The notes under the pieces are model-generated. The model was not told where the DNA came from. It saw only the letters and a list, made by a program, of their open reading frames with translations, and ran no database searches. Shown here one piece after another: positions 10,750 through 21,474 of a stretch of DNA of 64,000 nt (positions are counted from its first letter, which is position 1; the number at the start of each line of letters is the position of its first letter). Position numbers and translations under genes: made by a program. This DNA comes from Acorus gramineus (Eukaryota; Streptophyta; Magnoliopsida; Acorales; Acoraceae): contig CM060847.1 of NCBI GenBank assembly GCA_030737835.1, positions 19,225,246-19,289,245 on the forward strand, read 5' to 3'.

Positions 10750-10879
10750 TAGGCCTGTCAATAAGACGGATACGGATTGAATAGGCCCATTATCCGTATC
10801 CGAATTGGATATTTAAAAAAATATCTGTATCTGATATCCGACGGATATTTCAAAACACATATCCGTATCCGATCCGGAT
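10750..10879. mobile_element. hAT-type MITE, 5' part only
   Basis: Starts TAGGCCTGTCAAT directly after CACCCTTG (10742-10749), as does the complete copy at 50699-51260. It is rich in GGATACGGAT/ATCCGTATCC units. It stops at about 10879, where GLP2 promoter sequence begins, so the duplication breakpoint lies inside the MITE. Confidence 0.7.
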
Positions 10880-10910
10880 ATGATTAAAAGAATAGCTATG
10901 GCCAAACTTA

Positions 10911-10925
10911 TTTGACCAGGTCAAA
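10911..10925. promoter_or_regulatory. Inverted W-box pair in GLP2 promoter
   Basis: TTTGACCAGGTCAAA, identical to the palindrome upstream of GLP1 and GLP6, 223 bp before the GLP2 ATG. Confidence 0.45.
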
Positions 10926-11030
10926 TTCTAGACAGAGATTACTTGTTATTATGCCATTAATCTAATAAAGTGGACAGTGTTTGATTGATTTGCTGACCAT
11001 TTCAATGGCACCTGATCACTCTTCAATAAC

Positions 11031-11038
11031 TATAAATA
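11031..11038 (+). promoter_or_regulatory. GLP2 TATA box
   Basis: TATAAATA, 103 bp upstream of the GLP2 ATG, with the same context as GLP1. Confidence 0.55.
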
Positions 11039-11133
11039 GCCAGCCATACACGAGAACTCACAACCCACCAATCTCCAAATACTTCTGAGAACCTAAGCTT
11101 AGAGTAAGCTAAGTATTATTTGGATTGAATACA

Positions 11134-14100
11134 ATGGCTTCTGCAATGTTGATAGTTGTCCTCCTCGCCATGGCTTCCTCGGTAGTCCTCGCCTCAGACC
11201 CCAGCTGTCACGCCCCAGGGCGGCCGTCCCTGGGTCGCGGCAAGTGTATACAAGATATCAGCAGTCTAAACAGGGAATCAATAAATCACTCTAAACAACT
11301 ACTAAAATGACAACAACACAGATGAAAGCAAGGCTGACATAATATATACACAGATAGCGGAAGCTAAAAAGACTGAGTCTGTAATCCAAAAACATACTAC
11401 AGACTCGATACAAATCAAATGTCCTGTGAGAGCCAATATATACACATACATCCAAATAATACACAACTGGGTGCCCAAGCACAGAATATATACATACAAT
11501 CAAAAGGAAGGATGCTGATGGCCTCAGAAACTCGCGGGACGTAGCGCTACTCCGCTACTGGTGCAGTCGCTCAGGGAGCTCCTCCTTCAAATCCTCCTCA
11601 GTAATCACTGGAAAAACAATTATGCGAGGGGTGAGCCACACGCTCAGTGAACAGCACAACCCATGCATCACAGTTTATATTAACCACAAATAATCAACAA
11701 CTAGCCTCAAAGTGGCAAATCAACATAAATCCAATGGTTCGTGCATCGCCGAACCACCATACCCTCACCCTCACCCCTCAATAGGTGACATAGGATATTG
11801 GGACTTATAATCATCCAAACACATCCATACCCATCCATACACCCTCACCCTCACCCCTCAACAGGTGACATAGGATATTGGGACTGACTAGGCTGTTAAT
11901 CACCCTTGGTCCACCGATAGCCTCTCCTCCACACCGTAGCTTACCTGGTCTACTCCCACGTTCAGCACAGTCCGAGTCCAAGATCAGGAGGTGCCTACTG
12001 ATGGGAGCCCTCTCTCAGGATAGCCTGCTATTGCCTGGTCTACTCCCACATTCAGCACGGTCCGAGTCCAAGATCAGGAGGTGCCTACTGATGGGAGCCC
12101 TCTGTCAGGATAGTCTGTCTATGCTGAGGAGTCCCTACACGGATCCAACGAAGGGGAGAGAAACAGCCTACCCACACGCATATGATCCACTCGGATCCGC
12201 TGACAACACATCTCTACAACTCTAGTGTCTTGAATTCATCAGAATTCCTCCAGGGCGCATAACCAAGATGCGGGGAACATGCATTAATGTAGATGGGAAA
12301 AGAAACCTTGGGAGGGCACCATGAGGTCCCGATATAGGACATCCCGACAACCAAACAAGGAACACGGAGCACCCTAGCCCGGGTCTCAATGTTGACCTCG
12401 CAAGGCCCCTTAATTTTCCCTAAGGCATGCACTAATAGTACCGGTTGCATTTAATTTAACAAATTAAACTAATAGGAGCATACAAAGGCCGAGGCTTTCC
12501 TAGCATGATAACAAGGTGACAAGGATGCATGGCCCTTACACAACCTAAGGGTGCAAGTCCCTAACATACTCAGTCTAGGGTAGCATGCATACTACATATC
12601 AATCATGCTTGCATGGATTACATATTAAACAGGTTAATATTAATCTATGGTGCCCCAGGGGAGGACGGTATACGCCTAAGTGCATATAGCGCCTCCCAAC
12701 TGGGTTGGATTGTCCCACTCACCGGAAGTCGGGTCGTCGCGCGACCGTCCGTCAAGATCTGCAAGACAGGGTATCAACTTGGTGAGTAAAATCCACAAAT
12801 ACCACAAAAATACACAAAAATACTCTAAAAGTACCCAACACTCGGGCAAACGTACATACGGCCCGTACGCACGCTAGCCCGAGCACCCCGACTCACCCCC
12901 GCACCACCGGCAACCACCCGCACGGTCACCCGCCCCCGGATGCACCGCTGCGCCCCAGCCCGCGAGCCCAGGTGCCCTGCCGAGCCCCTGCCCGCACGCC
13001 AGGACACGCCACCGAGCTCCCCGGGTGCACCGCGCGCTCACTGCGTCCCAGCGCAGCAGCCTGCGCGCACGCCGTACGCCCCGCGTCCAGCGCCCCGCCC
13101 CGTGCGCACTCCGCGTGCTCCACCACGCGCATCACCCTTCGACCAGCCGCTCACCCAGCCCCGGGTGCACCCGTGCGCACTGCGCCCAAGCGCAGCTCCC
13201 CGCACGCGCACCCGCCCGCTTGCACCCACTGCTCTCCTCACCGCGCGCACGCCTGCGCCTCTGCCCAGCGCCCCGCGTGCATGCTCCTGCACGGTGCTCA
13301 GCGCCCAACGCCCCAGCACCCTCGCCCACCACACCCAGCACGCCTAGCACCCAGCACGCCCAGCACCTAGCACGCCTGCGCGCACGTCTGCCCGTACGCG
13401 CGTTCGCGCCCTACCGCTGCACGCCTGCTGCGCCTGCCTGATGCACTGCCTGTGCTGCCTGCTGCCCGAGACTACCAACCTCTCTGCCCGAGCTCCTCTA
13501 CCACCAACCACAGGCCACCAATGGCCTCCGACCGCCCCCAACCACCACCGACAGCCACCCACAGCCGCCGACCACCACCCAACCTCAAAACCACCCTCCT
13601 AACAAGCATCTAAGCCAAAAAAAGAAGGAAAAAGAGCTTACCAAGGGAAGGAAGGGAAGTTCGGTTGCTCTCCGCGCACCGAAACACCTCCCCAAAGACC
13701 TCCACCGCCAAGCTCTTCCTTAGCCCTCGAAATGGCTCAAATCAGGGGAGAAAAGAGAGGGGGAGAAGGGGCTAAACACCTCGGAATTCGAATCCGAAAA
13801 CACCGGGGTGTAGATCGGGACCGGATCTAACCTTTCTATGTTTTGAGTTTTAAGCTTCAAGCATCCTAGGTGGCTCAAAACTAAGAAAAAGAGAGAGGGG
13901 GGAGAGAGAAATTCCAAGGGAGAAGATGATGAATAGTGAGGAACCTTTTTAGCTTTCACTTTAAATAAGTCAACACTCACTTGAATTAGGTTAAACAAGA
14001 TTAATTAGGGCTTAGAGAAGGTTTAAGTGGGATTTGACTTGGGTCAACCCAACCACACAAAAAAACAAAAAGGGTTGACCAAGTCATGGGCCCACTTTGA

Positions 14101-15107
14101 CCGAGTCAACTCTCCCAATGACTTCTCGCTCGGTCAAAACCCGGATACGCCCCGGAACTGCAAAATTTTGGAAACGTTACCGGAATTCGATGAAAATTTC
14201 GTGAGTGGCTTAGAATGGCACCAGGACACATAATATGCAGTTAGATTTTCAATCGGAGTCCTCTAGCTTAGGACGATAGCTAACAGTCCAAAATTTTAGC
14301 GGTTCCGATCGAAAAACGAAAAAAACTCAAAAACTGCCAGAATGCTCCAATGGTTACCAGCAGGCTAAAAAGTGATACATATATAACACCAGCCCACTCC
14401 AAGACTTCTGCGTCGCCGACAAAACTTCTCCAGGTACTAAGATTAACACACGCAGTTTCTATGCTTGATCAACTAGTACTTTATCACGTGATTGAATTGT
14501 CTAAATACATGTAATAATACTTGTATATAGAGAGCTCATTATGTTAACTGGGTATTTCATGTTTCCAGTTCTGGTCAATGGATTCGTTTGCAAGAACCCC
14601 ATGGATGTGAACGCGGAGGACTTCTTCTTCTCAGGCCTGAACAAGCCGGGGAACACCAACAACAGACTTGGATCGAACGTCACCGCGGTGAACGTGAATA
14701 AGATAGCTGGTCTAAACACTTTGGGCATCTCTCTCGCCCGCATCGACTTCGCCCCATACGGGCTCAACCCACCACACACGCATCCCCGAGCAACGGAGGT
14801 ACTTACGGTGATTGAGGGCACTCTCCTCATCAGCTTCGTCACTTCCAACCCCCAAAACCGTCTCATCTTCAAAGTCCTCAACGCGGGTGATGTTTTTGTG
14901 TTTCCTGAAGGGCTCATTCACTTCCAGTTCAACCGTGGACACAAGAACGCGGTGGCAATCGCAGGTTTGAGTAGCCAAAACCCTGGTGTGATCACTGTCG
15001 CTAATGCGGTGTTTGGATCAAATCTAAAGATCGATGAGAGCATTCTCGCCAAGGTGTTTCAGGTGGACAAGAAAGTGATAGACTACCCAGTGAGATTGGT
15101 AGCTTGA
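11134..15107 (+). pseudogene. GLP2, germin-like gene split by a solo LTR
   Basis: Exon 1 starts at 11134 and is intact up to codon 24 (11205). A 3183-bp LTR follows, and exon 1 resumes at 14394 and ends at 14433. The intron is normal and exon 2 starts at 14569. Exon 2 keeps the signal-distal Cys, all four cupin metal ligands and box 2 ([10 protein letters not shown]). After VIDY the last dozen residues of the family are replaced by PVRLVA and a stop at 15107, because unrelated sequence begins at about 15087. The promoter, TATA box and W-box palindrome are still present. A read-through transcript would end inside the LTR. The gene cannot make a normal protein unless the LTR is spliced out. Apart from these lesions the coding sequence has stayed close to GLP1, so inactivation looks recent. 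Confidence 0.9.
11206..14388 (-). mobile_element. Solo LTR (LTR-B), Ty3/gypsy family, in GLP2 exon 1
   Basis: Starts TGTCACGCCCC and ends TATATAACA on the + strand, so both ends fit TG...CA. It is flanked by the 5-bp direct repeat CCAGC (11201-11205 and 14389-14393), and the uninterrupted gene has a single CCAGC at that point. No internal retrotransposon sequence is present, so it is a solo LTR left by LTR-LTR recombination. It is 3183 bp long, with a CpG-dense core at about 12880-13560. Family membership follows from the 5' LTR at 55068-57723, which is followed by a gypsy gag-pol. Confidence 0.95.
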
Positions 15108-15640
15108 GCCAGTGAGTGAATTCAGGTTTGTATGTATGTAATTTAAGCTCATAGGTAGTTAAGTTACTTCACAAATAAATGTAACTGGGGAGTTGTATGT
15201 AAGTAACTGTCTCTGAAGACACATCCAGTGAGATTGGTAGCTTTAGCCAGTGAGTGAATTCAAACACATATATATGTAATGTAATCTTACAAGTATGCAA
15301 TATAACAAAGTTTCCAGCCAACTCTTGATAAAATAGTATGTAAGCAGTAGTTAAATCATGGGCTTGGAGAATTTTGAAGACCATCAGATATCAAATATCT
15401 TCATGTAACTATGTAGCAGTGGTTTTCCAGGTAGTTGATCATGTTCAACTTCACTTGGCATTTGTAAGTTGTACAAGTTGTAATGATTAAAGCATAAATT
15501 GATGTGTGATGTTTAATTTGTAGTTTTTTTTAATGAGAACAGTAATTGAATAAGATATAGTTGATCATGTTCAGTTTCACTTGGCATTTGAACATATATA
15601 GTTGGTGAAACATAAATTGGTCTTCAATGAAAAACCAAAC
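15087..15640. repeat. AT-rich block with paired direct repeats
   Basis: Replaces the GLP2 3' end. A 38-bp unit (CCAGTGAGATTGGTAGCTT...) occurs at 15087-15124 and again at about 15224-15262. A second unit (AGTTGATCATGTTCA..TTCACTTGGCATTTG) occurs near 15433 and 15560. Origin unknown. The following 15641-15949 shows nothing recognisable. Confidence 0.5.
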
Positions 15641-15949
15641 CATCTAAGATTTAAAGACATAATGATGAGTTGATTCTCCTGATTGGATTTTAATGTGACC
15701 CAAACCTGAAAATATGTTAATTAGTAATTGGAGTATTATCCAATAAGATCTGCATAATTGATTTTTTATATTGGATTTTAATGCAAACTGACTTGTCCAA
15801 CTGATAATTTGAGAAACTAAACAACAACTATTCCAATTGATATAAGCATAACTAAACAACACATTTTTCCATTAAAAAAAAAACAGAGAGACTTCCATTA
15901 AAAAAAAGAGTGGTAGAAATATCAACTCAAAATGTGACAGAGAGGAGAA

Positions 15950-16102
15950 ACCCAAATAGACCTGCGCGATCTCCTTCATCTTAATGAGCACCGTCGACGA
16001 GATCTCCTTGGGGGCGAAATGCTTCTGCTTGTCCTTAAAAGAGATGACGATCATCGGCTTGTCACCGGGGTTGGGGATCACCTTGAAGGGCCAGAACTTC
16101 AT
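15950..16102 (-). pseudogene. HSP70 gene fragment
   Basis: The minus strand from 16102 encodes about 51 residues including KVIPNPGDKPMIVISF and EISSTVLIKMKEIAQVYLG. This is the conserved segment of the nucleotide-binding domain of cytosolic HSP70/HSC70 (roughly residues 90-145 in plant proteins). Similarity ends at about 15950, where the reading continues into AT-rich sequence. The fragment is GC-rich against AT-rich flanks and is preceded on its coding strand by an A-run. No upstream ATPase start or downstream substrate-binding domain is present. It is a captured or retro-copied gene piece with no evidence of function. Confidence 0.8.
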
Positions 16103-16413
16103 TTTTTTTTTTTTTTGTTCATCTGGTTTGAGAGAGAAACCTAAAAGAAAAAAAAATGAATGAGGGAGAAAAAGAGAGAGTCCACCATTAACAAACCTTC
16201 ATATTGTTTTTTTTGTTCTTCTAGTTTGAGAGAGAAGGAATGGGTGGAATGGAGAGGTCACTGGTGTGATAGTAGCCGGTTTCATCTGGTTTCTTTTAAA
16301 AAAATAAAAAACAATCTGCACCTTCTGATTGTAAGTTCAGCGATCGGACGGTACTCACCAATTCCTGCACGATGCACCCAATCCCGTCCTGACCGCACAA
16401 TATCAATTCTGTG

Positions 16414-16437
16414 TATATATATATATATATATATATA
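16414..16437. repeat. (TA)n microsatellite
   Basis: Twelve uninterrupted TA units. Confidence 0.95.
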
Positions 16438-16619
16438 GAGTACATATAAAAATATTTTTTTGTATCATCTTTGTCCCAATAAAAAAATGATGATGTGGCA
16501 TGATGGTCACTATTTATTCAATAATTTTTTTAAACAGTTATTAATATGACCTAAGAAAGATGGAAGAAAATTAAGACCCTTTTTTATTAGTAATATAGAT
16601 AAATACATGGTTGGTGGGA

Positions 16620-17111
16620 ACTACATAAACAATTAACCATTACAATAACATATCGGCAAACATTGTCAATTCAATTCAATTCAATTTATTTATTTATTTT
16701 TTCAAATGGGTTCTCGTTCCAGAATGAGGGGAAAGAAAAGTGAGTTGATTAATTCTTCATTAATATAAGATTTGATTGAGAATTTCTTTGACAAAATCCA
16801 CCACCACATCTGAATGTGTCTGGTAAACATTAATTGCGCATTATAAGATTAAAGCAACAGTTGGCCAAACTTATTTGATCAGGTCAATTTCTTGACAGAG
16901 ATTACTTGTTATTATAACATTAATCTAATAAAGTAGACTAAGTATGTTTGACTTACAGACCATTTCAATGACACCTGATAACTCTGCCATGCCTATATAT
17001 ACCCATTGGTAATCCTCAAAGGTACTCACAACCCACCAATCTCCAAATCCTTTATGAGAAACCAATCTTTCGGTAAGTATTATTTGGATTCAATACAATG
17101 GCTTCTGCAAT
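16620..17111 (+). pseudogene. GLP3, promoter and first codons only
   Basis: The upstream region matches other GLP promoters: a degenerate W-box palindrome TTGATCAGGTCAA near 16876, TATATATA at 16994-17001, and the leader CACAACCCACCAATCTCCAAAT. The ATG at 17098 opens the family signal peptide (ATGGCTTCTGCAAT), but similarity ends at about 17111 in a T-run. The body is lost. Unrelated sequence and the duplicated segment 17134-19549 follow, and a GLP 3' shard appears again at 19302. Confidence 0.8.
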
Positions 17112-17133
17112 TTTTTTCTAACAGGACAGAAAG

Positions 17134-19549
17134 ATGACTCTACCCATTTAAATTTGCTTAATTGCCCTTATGTGGGTGCTGCCCGCATATAGCTGCTCTT
17201 CGGCCTACACGGCTCGGTAGGTATACCGAACCGCCTGTGTGGCCTCGTATATGTGGCTACACATACCGCATATGAGAACACTAACCTTCACAATACACTA
17301 AACACAGTTTTTATTATAACAATGAACAAGGACTTTCGAACTCCCAATACAATGTTTCACCTCTCAATACATTCACGGTATAAATGCCAATTACTTTTCA
17401 AGGTGATGTTTGGTTTCTCTACGGACACAGTTGATGATCCTTAAGTCTCCAAGACAACGACATTAAAATCTATAAAGTGGTTTAATGTTCCAACAATGCC
17501 TCCCATGAACAAAATTTATTTTTTACACCCAAACTTGTTACATCTCTTTAGAAAACTTGTATGCCTAATGGTTTTGTGAAAATATTAACTTTTTTATTTG
17601 TTTTTTTTTTAAGAATGGTGCTCCCTAGGATTTGATCTATTACCTCTTTCACAGAGTGGGGAGGTGTTTATTAACTTCGCTAAAGTCTTAATCGGTTTTA
17701 TAGTACTCCACATGAATATATAATTTATTCTTTTTGAAGCTCTAATATAGAGATCCCACCTCACCTCTCCTATTTGTCCTCGAGATAGAATTTCTCTCGC
17801 AGGCTCTGCATAAAAAGGTAATATTATATTTAATCAAATTGGGTCATTCACCAAATCATCAATAACAAACCATAACTCTTAGGCTCAGGTTATTGTGCCC
17901 TCAAAGGTATACTTATGCAATTCCAAACATTTCTGGATGTAATTGAGGCCACAACGGATGTAACTGAGGCCAAAATGGGATGAACTGAAATTTAGTTTGA
18001 GTTGCAACTCAAATAAGGAAAACAGAGATCTTATCACTAACAAGTGTTCCGAATCCTGCTCTTGTATCAGACTCCAATAATCATACTACATTAGAAGCTG
18101 CTTCTTTTTTTTTTCCTTCTACAAAAGATAAAAAAGAACTGGGTTGTGTTTGTTTCTGTGAAGCCTAAGGATTTAAAACGATTAGGCTAAGGGGGACATA
18201 ACTCACGGGGCTGGAAATTTGATGTCAATTGTAAAGTTCCCAGACAAACACACAAAGATATTGTATGCTTTGACACTTGTTAGACTTGGGACTTTAAAAT
18301 GTGTCTTGGTGTGTAAGAGAAGTGCTCATCGGAGCAAATTCATGGTGTGCAGGAATTCACATCACCATCATCCTCACCCCATTCATAGGTCTCCAAGGAC
18401 TCTTGGTTATTCCAGCCCAACATGCCCATAGCGCACAAATCGTTAATTTTTCTTTATTGCAATATGAATACATGTGGTAGGTGTGTAACACAGTAGAAGA
18501 ACGATATAAAAACTGATCTATGTTAATGTCTTAGGCAGCCTCTCTCAAAGATAAGGAAAACTAAAATAACTCAATATTATTTATAGATAAAAGTAGAATA
18601 TGCTATTTGGCTACAACTCTTTATTATATGGACTCAATAAGAACCAATAAGGAACCTTATTAAACCTAATTGCAAACTTATTGAAAATAGAAAATATTAA
18701 ACAAATATAATAGCCATTTATTCTAAGATCTCACAGATAAATCAGAATCGATGGCTAACAATTCTGATATTTGTAGAAAGAAAAACAAGCATGCAAATTA
18801 TTATCATAAATGACAAATTTACTTATTTAATGGTTTTAGTGATGAATTCTAGCAAAAATAAATATCTCCATGGAATAATTCAGCATATCGAATTTCGTGG
18901 GATTCTGAGATGGTCTTAATTATTCTTGTTCTCTGCTATTCTCACAGTTTTCTTCCTGTATCTCTTTTATGGTTTGATCGCTCCAATAACATATCAATCG
19001 AACCGCCCTTGTAGTCGCATATCACAATACACTAAACATAGCTTATTTTATAACAATGGACAAGGACTTTCCAACTCCCAATATAAAGTTTCACCTCTCA
19101 ATAAATATATTAAATGCTATAAATGCAAATACTTTTCAAGATGATGTTTGGTTTCTTTATTCTCCAAAAAGACGACATTAAATCTATAAATTGGTTTAAT
19201 GTTCCAACAATGCCCCCCATAAACCAATTTTTTTTTTCACACCCAAACTTGCCACATCTCTTTTGAAGACTTATTTGCCTAATGGTTTTGTGAAAATAGC
19301 CAGTTCTGGATGGACAATAATAACTAGTGCTTTATTATATATGTTTCAATAAGCGGAGCATGCGCACACTTGTTTTTCAGTTATTCAAATAATAAACGAT
19401 GTATTTGTTTTGAAAGAGATTGAGGATTTGAACCTGCCACAAATATTTCACATGTGTGACCATCATTTTAAGGATTCATTCTTTTCATAAATTATGGTTA
19501 CAACTCTTATATTATCTACATCAAAATCTTATAAGGAGGGTTGGCCATA
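17134..19549 (+). repeat. 2.4-kb segmental duplication, copy 1 (partner 22903-25322)
   Basis: Nearly identical by eye to 22903-25322. Content in order: GLP-downstream-like DNA, the diverged repeat also found at 5601-7190, a second partial copy of the same repeat start (about 19018-19301), and a GLP 3' shard. It holds no intact ORF. Confidence 0.85.
19302..19430 (+). pseudogene. GLP exon-2 end and 3' flank shard
   Basis: AGCCAGTTCTGGATGGACAA followed by TAATAACTAG is the last part of GLP exon 2 with its TAG stop. GLP 3'-flank sequence follows (TTTCAATAAGCGGAGCATGC). Everything upstream in the gene is missing. Confidence 0.8.
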
Positions 19550-20140
19550 GAACACTCGACTACTGCATTTACTCTTCCAAGGAAAGCCCATAAGACAGTG
19601 GAGCAACTCTTCCGAAACTTTATGTGGTCAAAAATGGATGGGAACCAACATTGCCACACAATGAAGTGGGATCAAGTATGCTTACCTCTTGAAGAAGGTG
19701 GTCTAGGGATCAAAAGGTTCTTGGATTGGAACAAGGCTGCAACGGGAACAAGATTCTAGGAAATTGCAACTAGACATGACTCTTTATGGGCTACATGGAC
19801 GGTGAAAAAATACCTCTCTAAACACTCTATTTGGGAGGTTCCCTCTTCTTCTAGCTCTTCAGCCTGGAGGAAAATTATTCAGTCCCGTTCCTTGATTCAC
19901 GAAAAGGTTAATTATCTAATCTTTAGTGGGCAAGACATCAACCTATGGACAGACCCCTGGTTACATGGCAAGGGTCTAAAAGCCTATTTTCAAGGGCATC
20001 ACACACTGAACTGGGGTCCTCCAAAAACCACCACTATCAGTCTCCTTATTCATAACGGCAATTGGATCAAACTGGATTGTTGGCCACCAGACCTTGCAGC
20101 TGTATGGGAGGAAATCTGTGAACTTGAGTGGCCTTGACAT
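19550..20140 (+). pseudogene. LINE ORF2 fragment: RT C-terminus to zf-RVT
   Basis: Translation shows VEQLFRNFMWSKMDG, then WDQVCLPLEEGGLGIKRF, the conserved block after the RT domain of plant L1-like LINEs. Next come DINLWTDPWLHGKGL and the WPP.L..VWEEI start of the zf-RVT region. Stops and frame changes are present. It is joined abruptly to unrelated sequence at 20140. Confidence 0.75.
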
Positions 20141-20520
20141 CTTCATTTGGATAGGCAACAGGCAGTGCCACCACCACCTCTGTTTTGCGATCTATCCGCA
20201 CGCAATCCGCCCCTCTCTCTTGGCCGAAATTCCTTTGAAATCCGGTGCAGCCTCCTTGACAAAGCCTCCTATGTTGGCAAGCCCTTCTTGATAAGCTGCC
20301 CACATTAGAATGTCTCCACAAAGCTCATTTGGTACAGGGAGTTCAGTGCCCACTCTGTTGAGCTTCTTCAGAATCTGCCTTACTCCTGTTCCTTTGATTC
20401 CCCTTTTCTGCATACATCTGGTCTTCAATTCTAAAGACCATTGGCTTGCGCAAGGGTAGAGTTACAACTCTCTCTAACTTCCCTAAACTATTCATGGCTG
20501 AAGCCCACTCATAATCTAAA
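20141..20520 (-). other. Unidentified inserted fragment with coding-like minus-strand ORF
   Basis: It interrupts the LINE between its zf-RVT and RNase H parts. The minus strand (20192-20428) reads ...LNRVGTELPVPNELCGDIL then MWAAYQEGLANIGGF, which looks protein-like rather than random. I do not recognise the family. The LINE resumes at about 20521. Confidence 0.35.
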
Positions 20521-21474
20521 AAGAAGGTGATGCTTTTCATGTTAACTCGAATTTTTTGGGCCATTTGGGCTGAATGGAATGGGAGGATCGTTCGAGCTAC
20601 TTCCAACCACAAACAAGTGGTAGTAAAGCTTATCCTAATGGCGATCAAAGCTAGATTCAAGGAAGTGGCCCTACATGATGTGCGAACTCTGCTTTTGGAG
20701 GAAATCTGTCAAAAGTTTCATATTCGCATCATTGAACAACAACTCCAAACTAAACAGGTTATATGGGAACAACCCCTACTTGGCTGGCTCAAAACCAATT
20801 CGGATAGCTTCCATTCTGATGATCAGTTTGGTTTTTGGGCTATTGTTCATGACCATCATGCTACCATCATGCTAACTGCCTCCACGCTCTAGCGAGCAGG
20901 ACATCTGCATCCTCCACCAACATCTTGGAACTTCAAGGTTAGCTGGTCTCAGCTTGTGCTCTTCCCTTGGAGCGCAAAGGGTTTGGAGCAAAACTGACTC
21001 CACTACAGTTGTCGCTTGGGCGAAGAGTCTAGGTCACATACCTTGGATTGCTTTTAGAGATTTGTGTAAGCTTCATTCCATAGTGAAACAGCTCAGTGAA
21101 TGGCGAATCACTCATGTTTATCGTGAAGCAAATACGGTTGTGGATCTCCTTGCGGCAACTCAATCTACAATGGGGACGACCATCTTCACTCCATATGAAC
21201 TATGGGGCGATATTCAAAATCATTTGCGGGATGACAAAGAAGGGCAATCATACACTAGGGAGTACTCCACCTCTGCTTCTCCCTCTTAGGCGTGGTAATC
21301 CCAGGCCAATTTTCACATTTTGAAGGTGGTGAGGCTAGAGATCTAGCTTACCCAACCAACCAACTTATATTTTGGTGAATCATCCTCTGTTATTTTAACA
21401 ATTCCCCCTGTTTTTGTAAAGTTGTACATCTTTTTTCTGCAATACAAAATTTTACTACCAAGCAAAAAAAAAAT
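20521..21474 (+). pseudogene. LINE RNase H domain and poly(A) 3' end
   Basis: RNase H-like domain of a plant LINE: IFWAIWAEWNGRI, GWLKTNSDS, KTDSTTVVAWAKS and THVYREANTVVDLLA, interrupted by a stop near 20890. The element ends ACTACCAAGC followed by a run of A (about 21464-21474), its poly(A) tail. The same ACCAAGC-A(n) end is seen in reverse at 45331, so both belong to one LINE family. Confidence 0.75.

Larger units (their letters stand above)
8213..10879 (+). repeat. Duplicated GLP1 block (partner 48171-50829)
   Basis: Promoter, GLP gene, 3' flank, an inverted-repeat-rich tract, a LINE RNase H piece and the start of a hAT-type MITE occur in the same order at 48171-50829. Differences are scattered substitutions and small indels. 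Similarity starts at CTACAGAAACAGC and ends inside the MITE. The small divergence suggests a recent duplication or gene conversion. Confidence 0.9.

Noticed and set aside
14501..14917. Minus-strand ORFs opposite every GLP exon 2 (also 8855, 48809, 28653)
   Set aside because: These are shadows of the GC-rich third positions of the GLP coding strand; they show no domain and no promoter.
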